This document shows positions 33,084 through 39,334 of a DNA stretch of 39,334 nucleotides, one piece after another. Positions within the stretch are counted from its first letter, which is position 1, and each line of letters opens with the position of its first letter. A program made the translations under genes and the position numbers. This stretch comes from Dehalococcoidia bacterium (lineage in GTDB: Bacteria; Chloroflexota; Dehalococcoidia; SZUA-161): the NCBI GenBank assembly GCA_030619685.1, contig JAUXAX010000014.1, forward strand, positions 1 to 39,334, in the 5' to 3' direction. The notes under the pieces are model-generated. The model was given only the letters and a program-made list of their open reading frames with translations. It had not been told where the DNA came from and made no database searches.

Positions 33084-33506
33084 ATGAATAAAAAATTATT
33101 AATCGGAATAATCGTTGTAATCGTTGTAATCGTTGTATTTGAGATAGCGGCGGCGGCAAGGGGGAATATCCGTGCTGTTGAGTCCGCCATATGGTTCTGG
33201 ATACCCTTAGCGGTCTGGATATTCTTGGTATTGATGGTTTGGAAAAAGAAAACTAATTTATTCCATGACCAGATGGAACCAAAGTTAGCCGAAAGGCGTT
33301 TAAAAAGGCTGAAAACATTCCTGCTGGTAGCCGGAATGTCGTTCGCGATGTTTTGGCTTAATATCCTTGTGGGAATTTTACTATTGGATCTGCCCGAAGA
33401 AGAGCCTATCTCTCACTCTATCGCGTTTTTTTTAGCTGTGCTGTTTGTTATAGCAACTATTGGCTGCTTGGTTATATTTCTCAATGGACGACAAAAACCA
33501 CCATAA
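33084..33506 (+). CDS. Predicted four-helix membrane protein, cassette copy 2
   Basis: 140 residues from the ATG at 33084, paralogous to the protein at 32454. The charged loop [20 protein letters not shown] is nearly the same. The first helix is extended by a triplicated 9-bp unit that encodes repeated I/V residues, and the third to fourth helix region has diverged (WLNILVGILLLDLPEEEPIS). Four hydrophobic segments remain. The gene is intact. Its downstream regulator is destroyed (33489-33625), so this copy has lost its partner. The G-run in its leader is one base longer than in copy 1. Confidence 0.68.
   Translation: MNKKLLIGIIVVIVVIVVFEIAAAARGNIRAVESAIWFWIPLAVWIFLVLMVWKKKTNLFHDQMEPKLAERRLKRLKTFLLVAGMSFAMFWLNILVGILLLDLPEEEPISHSIAFFLAVLFVIATIGCLVIFLNGRQKPP
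33111..33137 (+). repeat. Three tandem copies of a 9-bp coding repeat
   Basis: ATCGTTGTA occurs three times in succession (33111-33119, 33120-33128, 33129-33137) inside the first transmembrane helix of the copy-2 membrane protein. Copy 1 has a single unit at the same place. Each unit adds three hydrophobic residues, so slippage changes helix length without shifting frame. Confidence 0.8.
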
Positions 33507-33625
33507 AGGAATACCGAAATAAGTACAATTTGACGCAGGAAAAGTGGCCGAGATGTCACATATGGTCAGTGGCGCCTCGAATACTGCCCCCGTTGTGGAG
33601 CCAAGCTAAAACAGAGTCGACTGCC
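33489..33625 (+). pseudogene. Truncated XRE regulator of copy 2 joined to a zinc-ribbon fragment
   Basis: The frame matching the copy-1 regulator reads [16 protein letters not shown], then breaks. One base is missing after ACGCA compared with copy 1 and the rest of the domain is absent. Immediately after comes another frame, YGQWRLEYCPRCGAKLKQSR, a C-terminal zinc-ribbon-like C-P-x-C-G knuckle from an unrelated gene. The junction near 33556 is thus a recombination point where the duplicated array ends. From 33626 to 33878 no other gene is seen. Confidence 0.5.
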
Positions 33626-33878
33626 CATGTTGGGTTGTAGCTTATGCCCCCCCCTGAAATACCTCAGTAGGCTCTTCCAACCACAAACCGAGAAGAACCG
33701 TCACACCCGTTCTCTTGCATCGGGGTGTAATCTATTCTACACTGTAGCCAACTCAAGTAAGAGGAAGCTACAGGATGAAGGAAAACGAATCAGACAGGGA
33801 GGCAGCTTTGGATGGATAGGAGTCAGTTATATTACGACCAAGTCAGCAGGCAGTCGGTCTAACTGTCGAGGTGGTACA

Positions 33879-35636
33879 ATGACCGGGGGCTGGTCAGCCA
33901 TTAAAGCATATATCCTAGAAGCTATATGGATGCACGTGCTTATTCCCTTGGTCGTTTTGACCTTGTATTTTGTTTCGTTTTCTTTATTCCTTTCCTGGTT
34001 ATTGCCTGATGAATATGGCGTAAACGTAAACGCTGTCTTTGTCAATAGAGCCTGGAGGTACTCATTGTTATTGGCGGCCGCGTTGTACCTGGTTTTCTTT
34101 GTACTCTTCAAAATAAAAAAAGGGAATAGACTAACGTTCGGGAATAGTATACAAAAGTTATGTGTCAGCGATTTCATTCTGATCTTGCTTCCGCTAACAC
34201 CCGTCGTTCAATACATTCTACACAATCAAGACATACTATCGCCATTAGGTTCGCTGTATGTTTCGGCTGTTTTTGTGGTTTTCTCTATACTTTTTATCAT
34301 CGTAATACCCACATTGCTTGGTATTGTTGCCTCAACTAAGACGTTGATGATCTTGGGTTTGGCGTTCACATTTACGATCACCAACATGGCGTCATTAAGC
34401 GCGGGATTTGGTTGGTTTGAAGGGGGTAGCTTAATGACTCAACTTGTTCTTTTCAGTGCGATATTTCTTGTAGGTTGGATTCTATACAATCTGATTGACA
34501 GGAAGTTCATGTACTTTGTCGTCGCTATTTTATTCATAGCAAACAGTGCGATCCAGGTGACACTTGAAGACTGGTCAATGATAGCCCATAGAAGTACAGA
34601 TCCCGACAACAAACTTGTACAAGTTGTTGGTTCGAGAAAACCCCTATCCACACCAAATATTTATCTACTGGCCTTCGACTCATATGTAATCAACGAGACA
34701 ATGCTTGGGTACGGCATAGACAATAGTGCTCAGGAAAAGTACCTAGAAGCATTGGGCTTTGAACTCTATCCACATACTTATTCGCTTTGCAGCTCCTCAA
34801 TTAGAACAATGAGTCTAACTCTAAACGCATCTACAGAATTTTATGGTAGGGAAAGAAGGGGGGTTTCAGGGGATGGGATAGTACAAAACCTGCTAAAAAG
34901 CTTTGGTTATGAGACTTATGGTATATTTCCTGGCGATTATTACTTTCAAGGTATTGGATCAAGCTACGATTCTTCATTTCCATCTATGGAATTTCGAGAA
35001 GCACCTCATAGATCGCTCATGAAAGCGATTTTCATGGGTGAATTCAGATTTGATATGTTTGGCGAAGCACCACGCGAGCAGTTCATAGAACATAAACTAA
35101 GCGGTTTTGAAAGCGTTCCCAACAAGCCTAGGTTTGTTTACGCGCACGAAGCCTTAATAGGGCATAGTCTAGGAGTTTGCAGGCCAAATGAGACAGCACT
35201 TTACGAGGCAAGGTTAATTAGTGCTAATTACGAAATGAAACAGAATATCGAAACGATAACTCGTAAGGATCCTGGTGCAATAATTGTTGTGGCAGGTGAC
35301 CATGGCCCCTACCTGACCAAGAACTGCTACAGGTGGTTAGACCGTGCCTACGATATTTCTGAAATATCTCGCCTTGATATCCAAGATAGGTATGGGACTT
35401 TTCTAGCTATTAAGTGGCCAACTGAGGACTTTTCAGAATATGATGATATAACCGTTCACCAGGACATATTTCCCGCAATATTTGCATATCTTTTTGAGGA
35501 CGCTAGACTCCTTGAAGCAAAAGTTGCGTCCACGACGAGGTTTGGGGGCAAATTTATAAGTGGCGCAGGGGTCACGAATGGAATTATCTATGGGGGGATC
35601 AATGATGGCGAGCCTCTTTTTGTAGACCGGAAGTGA
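33879..35636 (+). CDS. Membrane-anchored sulfatase/phosphoethanolamine-transferase-like protein
   Basis: 585 residues from the ATG at 33879, preceded by GAGGTGG at 4 nt; the open frame extends upstream but without signals. About seven hydrophobic helices fill residues 10-230 (for example HVLIPLVVLTLYFVSFSLFL, YSLLLAAALYLVFFVLF). The extracytoplasmic catalytic domain starts near 250 with NIYLLAFDSYVINE, where the Asp should bind metal, continues with RTMSLTLNAS near the expected nucleophile, and has the metal-site motif VVAGDHGPYLT near 480. This is the alkaline-phosphatase superfamily layout of LPS phosphoethanolamine transferases and LTA synthases. The gene is AT-rich compared with its neighbours. 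Probably acts on envelope glycans or lipids; the exact substrate is unknown. Confidence 0.72.
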   Translation: MTGGWSAIKAYILEAIWMHVLIPLVVLTLYFVSFSLFLSWLLPDEYGVNVNAVFVNRAWRYSLLLAAALYLVFFVLFKIKKGNRLTFGNSIQKLCVSDFILILLPLTPVVQYILHNQDILSPLGSLYVSAVFVVFSILFIIVIPTLLGIVASTKTLMILGLAFTFTITNMASLSAGFGWFEGGSLMTQLVLFSAIFLVGWILYNLIDRKFMYFVVAILFIANSAIQVTLEDWSMIAHRSTDPDNKLVQVVGSRKPLSTPNIYLLAFDSYVINETMLGYGIDNSAQEKYLEALGFELYPHTYSLCSSSIRTMSLTLNASTEFYGRERRGVSGDGIVQNLLKSFGYETYGIFPGDYYFQGIGSSYDSSFPSMEFREAPHRSLMKAIFMGEFRFDMFGEAPREQFIEHKLSGFESVPNKPRFVYAHEALIGHSLGVCRPNETALYEARLISANYEMKQNIETITRKDPGAIIVVAGDHGPYLTKNCYRWLDRAYDISEISRLDIQDRYGTFLAIKWPTEDFSEYDDITVHQDIFPAIFAYLFEDARLLEAKVASTTRFGGKFISGAGVTNGIIYGGINDGEPLFVDRK

Positions 35637-35791
35637 AGAGCAGAGGATGAAACCAATCCAATGTTTTGAAGACACCACCTATGGCCTTTGTCTTCTTCTC
35701 ATGCGTTGCTACCTTAGCCTGCGGCTGGTCAACTGGATGGTACAGGATGAAATCAAGAAAGGCCTTACTCGTGGCAGCAGATTACACCTGT

Positions 35792-35820
35792 TAGACTTTT
35801 CCTCCTAGCAGCCTTATAAT
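35792..35820 (+). promoter_or_regulatory. Promoter of the CoA-transferase operon
   Basis: TAGACT (35792-35797) is followed after 17 nt by a perfect TATAAT (35815-35820). The predicted start of transcription lies near 35827, 34 nt before the ATG of the full-length CoA-transferase, with GAGGGGGA as its ribosome site. The gap 35637-35791 holds no gene. Confidence 0.55.
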
Positions 35821-35860
35821 ATCGCAGGCTCCGGCAGAAGAATTTGAGGGGGAAATATCA

Positions 35861-37033
35861 ATGGCACTGCCGCTGGCCGGGATAAAGATTCTAGACCTGT
35901 CTCGAATGGCGCCGGGACCTTTCTGCACCATGCTCCTGGCTGACCTTGGTGCTGAGGTCATCAAGATCGAGCAGCCAGGGTTTGGCATCGTACCCTTGAA
36001 TGTCGACGAGGAGACATGGGCTGCCTATTACGCCCTGGACCGCAATAAGAGGAGCATCAGCCTCAACCTCAAGACAAAGGAGGCCCGTCAGGTCTTCTAC
36101 AAGCTGGTGGAGACTTCAGACGTCGTCCTAGAGGGCTTCAGCCCCGGGGTGGTCAAGCGGCTTAACATAGATTACGCAACAGTGAAAAGAATAAACCCGA
36201 AGATTATCTATTGTTCGCTTTCAGGCTATGGACAGGACGGCCCCTACCGCGATCTGCCGGGACATGACATCAACTACATCGCGATAGCCGGAGCACTGAG
36301 CGCTATGGGCATCAGGAAAGGTCGCTCAGCGGTTCCGCTCAACCTGTTAGGGGACTACGCTGGAGGAGGGCTGCAAGCCGCTTTCGCCATCATGGTCGCT
36401 CTCCTTGCCAGTGAGAGGACGGGCAGAGGGCAGTTTATCGACGTTGCCATGGTCGATGGCGTGATCTCACTTTTGGCCTGGGAAGCATCCGTGTTCTTTG
36501 CTGGTGGCGGTGTGCCTAAGTGGGGTGATACCCCATTGACGGGGGCAATGCCTTGCTACTACGTTTATGAGACGAAGGACGGGGGGCACATTGCCATTGG
36601 CTGTACTGAAGTCAAGTCGTGGCAGAACCTCTGCCGGGCACTGGAGCGAGAGGATCTAATCCCGTACCAGTTTGCTGCGGGCAACGAGAAGGAAGAGACA
36701 GTCTCACAACTGGGGCAAATTTTTTTGACCAAAACAAGGGATGAGTGGTTCCAGCTCTTGGGCCCCAAGGATATCTCCATTGCACCGGTGCTCAATTTCG
36801 ACGAGGTCTTCTCCGACCCCCACGTGCTCCATCGCCGGATGGTGGTAGAAGTTGACCACCCCAAGCTAGGCAAGGTTAAGCAAGTGGGGATCGGGGTGAA
36901 GTTCTCGGAGACACCGGGTGAGATCAGAAATACAGCACCTCTACCTGGCCAGCACACAGAGGAGATTCTAAAAGATTTGGGATATTCCCAGAACGATATT
37001 GATGGGCTGAGCGAGATAGGGGCAATTGTCTAG
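35861..37033 (+). CDS. CaiB/BaiF family CoA-transferase (class III), full length
   Basis: 390 residues. The N-terminal Rossmann-like domain has KILDLSRMAPGPFCTMLLAD, EVIKIEQPGFG and NKRSISLNLKTKEARQVF. The YCSLSGYGQDGPYRDLPGHD loop is complete. The catalytic Asp sits in LLGDYAGGGLQAAFAIMVAL, and the GRGQFIDVAMVDG motif follows. The small domain ends PLPGQHTEEILKDLGYS. These enzymes move CoA between carboxylic acids, for example formate, carnitine or aromatic acids. It is the first gene after the promoter at 35792. Downstream lie a Cys-rich protein, MaoC subunits and a thiolase, so it probably activates a carboxylic acid for beta-oxidation-like breakdown. It is the intact counterpart of the damaged gene at 30090. 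Confidence 0.92.
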   Translation: MALPLAGIKILDLSRMAPGPFCTMLLADLGAEVIKIEQPGFGIVPLNVDEETWAAYYALDRNKRSISLNLKTKEARQVFYKLVETSDVVLEGFSPGVVKRLNIDYATVKRINPKIIYCSLSGYGQDGPYRDLPGHDINYIAIAGALSAMGIRKGRSAVPLNLLGDYAGGGLQAAFAIMVALLASERTGRGQFIDVAMVDGVISLLAWEASVFFAGGGVPKWGDTPLTGAMPCYYVYETKDGGHIAIGCTEVKSWQNLCRALEREDLIPYQFAAGNEKEETVSQLGQIFLTKTRDEWFQLLGPKDISIAPVLNFDEVFSDPHVLHRRMVVEVDHPKLGKVKQVGIGVKFSETPGEIRNTAPLPGQHTEEILKDLGYSQNDIDGLSEIGAIV

Positions 37034-37179
37034 GTTTTCATCTTGTCGTAGGGTTACCATTCGCCGCGCCATCGAGCAGGAGTGTGAAAGGATGTGACAG
37101 GCTCGATCCAGAGAGTAGGGAAAGGCATTCGAACTATGTTTAGGTTGAATCTGCACGAGGCAGGGAAAAGGAGGCAGAG

Positions 37180-37449
37180 GTGAGCCAGGAGGGAGTCCCA
37201 AAGAAGTATGGATGGAAGGGCTGGAAAATGCCCATTTTGCACTTAGACGATCCCGACTATTGTGAGTATGGATGTCCTGTCTGCACAGGAGCAAGAAGGA
37301 GGAGTCAGGTTTGCAGAATCCTGCTAACACTCGAGACAATATTGACTTTCGGCGGTTGCCCCTGGTGCAGAGCAAGAACGAGAAAGTACGGCGTTAAACC
37401 TGGTGAGCCCCTCACAAGTGTTAATTCAGAGTTTAGGGAGGTGAACTGA
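37180..37449 (+). CDS. Cys-rich small protein with paired CxxC motifs
   Basis: 89 residues from a GTG at 37180, 5 nt after AAGGAGG. The chain has CEYGCPVCTGARRRSQVC near 28-45 and GGCPWCRARTRKYG near 59-72, giving two CxxC pairs plus two more Cys, enough for a structural zinc or a small Fe-S site. Its termini are polar and rich in Lys, Pro and Gly. It is not the usual DUF35 zinc-ribbon/OB protein that accompanies thiolases, which would have C-x2-C-G and a beta-barrel. The stop lies 1 nt before the next ATG, so the two are translationally coupled. I do not recognise the family. Operon context suggests an accessory subunit for the hydratase or thiolase. Confidence 0.62.
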   Translation: MSQEGVPKKYGWKGWKMPILHLDDPDYCEYGCPVCTGARRRSQVCRILLTLETILTFGGCPWCRARTRKYGVKPGEPLTSVNSEFREVN

Positions 37450-37450
37450 A

Positions 37451-37948
37451 ATGGCAGTGACCGAGAAAGATAGGGCATTGTTAGGCAAGGAATCTGAACC
37501 TTTCTATGCCCCGGATGAGGTGTCCAAGTCGATGATCAGGCACTTCTGTGAAATGATGGAGGACGCGAACCCCTTGTACACCGATGAGGAGTATGCCAAG
37601 AACAGCAAGTATGGTGGCATCATTGCACCGCCCCAGATGTTGATGGTGTGGTGCATGCCACGGATGTGGCCCTTTCCTGAGTTCCCCTGGATGCCCATGG
37701 CGGAGCTCGAACTCCCTGGCGTGGACACCTGGATTGCTACAGATATGATCCATGAGTTCCACAAGCCGGTGCGCCCTGGCGACAGACTATACTATATTAT
37801 GAAGCTTGACAGCGTGTCAGATCTAAAGCGGACGCGTATCGGGGAGGGGCACTTCATCACCACCACCCAGACTTACTATAATCAGAGGGGTGAGATGGTA
37901 GGTCGAGAAGTCAGGACTGTTTTGAAGTATAAACCAAAAGAGGAGTAA
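37451..37948 (+). CDS. MaoC-like N-terminal hotdog domain protein (dehydratase subunit A)
   Basis: 165 residues of the MaoC_dehydrat_N type. Helix and loop read MIRHFCEMMEDANPLYTDEE, then YGGIIAPPQMLMVWCMP, and the strand region MIHEFHKPVRPGDRLYYIMK is typical. The catalytic D-x4-H of MaoC hydratases is not there: the aligned EDANPLYTDEEYA has Tyr where His should be. It is thus the non-catalytic half of a two-half hydratase, matching the gene at 37958. It starts 1 nt after the Cys-rich gene. The heterodimer should hydrate a 2-enoyl-CoA or similar, in the cytoplasm. Confidence 0.82.
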   Translation: MAVTEKDRALLGKESEPFYAPDEVSKSMIRHFCEMMEDANPLYTDEEYAKNSKYGGIIAPPQMLMVWCMPRMWPFPEFPWMPMAELELPGVDTWIATDMIHEFHKPVRPGDRLYYIMKLDSVSDLKRTRIGEGHFITTTQTYYNQRGEMVGREVRTVLKYKPKEE

Positions 37949-37957
37949 AGGAGGTTA

Positions 37958-38428
37958 ATGATGCCCCAGAATAAGGTTTATTGGGAGGATGTGGCGGAAG
38001 GGCAGGATATCGGCTCCTACTCGATGGAAATGACAGCGGTTAAGATCAGTGGTGGGGCTTGGGCTACAAGAGACACCAACCCGATGCACCACGACAAAGA
38101 TTTTGCTCAAAAGGCGCAGCAAAGGAATGTAATCGTCAACATCATGCACTCCGAAGGGATATTGTCCAGGCTGGCGACCGACTGGAGTGGTCCCGAAGGA
38201 GAACTAAAGAGGACTCGGTTCAACATCGAGGGGAATTGCTGTGCTGGTGATACGATGACGGTGTCAGGTAATGTGATCAGGAAATGGATCGGCGCAGAGG
38301 ACGAAGGATACCTGTCAGGCCTGCACCTGGTAGAATTGCAAGTTAACTCCGTAACCCCAGATGGCCCTTTCTGTAATGCTCAAATTACCATGGCTCTGCC
38401 TACCAGGGCTGACGAAGGCAGCCGGTAA
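37958..38428 (+). CDS. MaoC-like hydratase, catalytic half (dehydratase subunit B)
   Basis: 156 residues. The hotdog helix carries the catalytic pair: RDTNPMHHDKDFAQKA, with Asp and His in D-x2-N-x2-H, and MHSEGILSRLATDW follows. It ends with strands GYLSGLHLVELQVNSVTPDG. This is the classic MaoC/enoyl-CoA hydratase 2 half, complementing the inactive half encoded 9 nt upstream. AAAGGAGG lies 4-7 nt before two adjacent ATG codons at 37958 and 37961; either may start. Together they make a heterodimeric double-hotdog hydratase for bulky acyl-CoA, as known in sterol or aromatic side-chain breakdown; that parallel is inference. Confidence 0.85.
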   Translation: MMPQNKVYWEDVAEGQDIGSYSMEMTAVKISGGAWATRDTNPMHHDKDFAQKAQQRNVIVNIMHSEGILSRLATDWSGPEGELKRTRFNIEGNCCAGDTMTVSGNVIRKWIGAEDEGYLSGLHLVELQVNSVTPDGPFCNAQITMALPTRADEGSR

Positions 38429-38480
38429 CACGTGGCCACTACCTTGTAGCGCTACGTCCGATAAGAAAGGGGTTAGAGTG

Positions 38481-39334
38481 ATGGCGGAGACTTTGAAGGA
38501 CAAGGCTTGTATTGTTGGCATCGGAGAGACCGAGTACTCCAAGAACTCGGGCCGCAGCGAGATGCGCCTGGCGTTAGAGGCGATATCGGCAGCCTGCGAG
38601 GATGCCGGGATAAGCCCCAAGGAGATCGACGGCATAGTCAGGTTCTCGGTAGACAGCAACCAGGTCGACGAGATAGCAAGGAATTTCGGCATTGAAAACC
38701 TGAGGTTTTTCCCCGAGGTTTTCTTCGGCGGCGGTGCCGGTTGCGGCATAGTGCAAATGGCAGCTATGGCGGTGGCCCTGGGCAAGGCCAACTACGTGGC
38801 ATGCTTCCGCGCACTGAACGAACGCTCTGGTTTCCGCTATGGGCAAATGGGCGCGGTCATGCCAATGGCGGGGCATTTCCAGTATTCTATACCCTTTGGC
38901 CTGATGGCACCAGGCTCCATGGTGGCGGTAATGGCTCAAAGACACACATACAACTATGGGACCAAGACCACTGACCTCGGCGAGGTAGCCGTCGCCTTCA
39001 GGAAGCATGCCAACATGAACCCCAAGGCGATGATGCATGGAAGGCCTCTGACGCTTGAGGATCACGCCAATGCCAGGATGATCGCCTATCCGCTGCGCCT
39101 ATTTGATTACTGCCAGGAGACAGATGGCGCTGCTGCCATGATCGTGACCTCGCCGGAGAGAGCAAAGGACCTGAAGCAGAAGCCGGCCTACATAATGGCC
39201 GCTGAGCAGGGGACAGGGAGTTGGATAGAGATGATGACCAGCTATCAGCGCCAGAACATCGCCGACCTGGAGGAGTATACCCGCCTTGCTCCGCATCTAT
39301 GGCAGGAGGCGGGGATAGGGCCTGAGGACATCGA
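38481..39334 (+). CDS. Thiolase-like protein (lipid-transfer/SCP2-thiolase group), 3' end off the right edge
   Basis: The first 284 residues are present, from the ATG at 38481 with an AAGGGG site upstream. It starts LKDKACIVGIGETEYSKNSG, the N-terminus of the thiolase-like lipid-transfer group, and has AISAACEDAGISPKEIDGIV and FFGGGAGCGIVQMAAMAVAL, where the nucleophile region of thiolases lies. Further on are TDGAAAMIVTSPERAKDL and the start of the LWQEAGIGPEDI region. The C-terminal catalytic motifs with His and Cys are outside the window, so activity cannot be judged. It follows the MaoC pair by 52 nt in the same operon and would be expected to cleave or condense the acyl-CoA. Confidence 0.85.
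   Translation, partial: MAETLKDKACIVGIGETEYSKNSGRSEMRLALEAISAACEDAGISPKEIDGIVRFSVDSNQVDEIARNFGIENLRFFPEVFFGGGAGCGIVQMAAMAVALGKANYVACFRALNERSGFRYGQMGAVMPMAGHFQYSIPFGLMAPGSMVAVMAQRHTYNYGTKTTDLGEVAVAFRKHANMNPKAMMHGRPLTLEDHANARMIAYPLRLFDYCQETDGAAAMIVTSPERAKDLKQKPAYIMAAEQGTGSWIEMMTSYQRQNIADLEEYTRLAPHLWQEAGIGPEDI

Larger units (their letters stand above)
32399..33557 (+). repeat. Tandem duplication of a [membrane protein + XRE regulator] cassette
   Basis: Two head-to-tail copies: unit 1 about 32399-33028, unit 2 about 33029-33557 (its second gene is cut short). Both begin with GGTGTGATAGG, then a near-identical leader ending in a G-run and ATG. The block encoding [20 protein letters not shown] is almost identical at DNA level (32610-32697 and 33265-33350). 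The start of unit 1 itself carries the last residues of a regulator (ITGVIG and stop), implying a third unit once lay upstream. The duplication is recent, given the high DNA identity. Confidence 0.75.

Noticed and set aside
33627..33878. N-terminal extension of the sulfatase-like protein, 84 residues
   Set aside because: No ribosome site. The stretch contains zinc-ribbon remnant bases and has no hydrophobic pattern; the ATG at 33879 has GAGGTGG upstream.
1..39334. CRISPR array, phage structural genes, transposase genes
   Set aside because: No regularly spaced direct repeats of CRISPR size, no capsid, tail or transposase-like proteins were seen. The only array-like feature is the two-unit cassette duplication.

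Overview
The window reads as a bacterial chromosome segment from a metagenome-type assembly. Shine-Dalgarno sites of the AGGAGG type and several sigma70-like promoters are visible. The gene content suggests an anaerobe or facultative anaerobe that works on acyl-CoA thioesters: CaiB/BaiF CoA-transferases, a nitronate monooxygenase/FabK-like protein, an old-yellow-enzyme Fe-S flavoprotein, paired MaoC hydratases and a thiolase-like protein. The mix recalls Chloroflexota (Dehalococcoidia-like) or Desulfobacterota genomes. That is inference only, because the window holds no rRNA gene or intact tRNA gene.

Region 1 (1-12.95 kb) is entirely minus-strand. Read in transcription order it holds three tandem phytoene-desaturase-like FAD oxidoreductases, an unrecognised 418-residue protein, a decayed gene, an SDR dehydrogenase, a truncated isomerase/epimerase, a DUF362 protein, an old-yellow-enzyme/dienoyl-CoA-reductase-like flavoprotein, a UPF0261 (Tm-1-like) protein and a TIM-barrel protein that runs off the left edge. 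A promoter with a perfect 7-bp inverted repeat inside it (12921-12949) lies in front of the first gene. The set looks like a redox pathway for an unknown, probably cyclic or isoprenoid-like, substrate.

Region 2 (13.1-18.4 kb) carries a fused BchI/BchD-type chelatase, a HAD phosphatase, a small helical protein, a methyltransferase and a transglutaminase-like protein.

Region 3 (18.6-24.9 kb) looks like a scar-rich, partly foreign segment. It has a type IV prepilin remnant ending in a terminator, an SCP2 sterol-carrier protein with its own promoter, an hpnA-like epimerase with a TetR regulator, a 5' fragment of alanine dehydrogenase (ald), a class III aminotransferase, a broken GNAT gene and a semialdehyde-type aldehyde dehydrogenase. 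A TetR-type palindrome sits upstream of the aminotransferase promoter.

Region 4 (25.1-29.8 kb) has a small excisionase/MerR-like gene followed by a 53-residue gene. Next comes an unusual single protein that fuses five PAS domains, a histidine kinase, a receiver and an OmpR-type DNA-binding domain. Upstream are a near-consensus promoter, a perfect inverted repeat, a palindromic repeat and a degenerate tRNA-like sequence.

Region 5 (30.1-39.3 kb) is all plus-strand. It holds an internally deleted CoA-transferase and an FMN nitronate monooxygenase-like protein. These are followed by a low-GC tandem duplication of a [membrane protein + XRE regulator] cassette and a membrane sulfatase/phosphoethanolamine-transferase-like protein. 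The window ends with an operon of a full-length CoA-transferase, a Cys-rich 89-residue protein, two MaoC-type hotdog subunits and a thiolase-like protein cut by the right edge.
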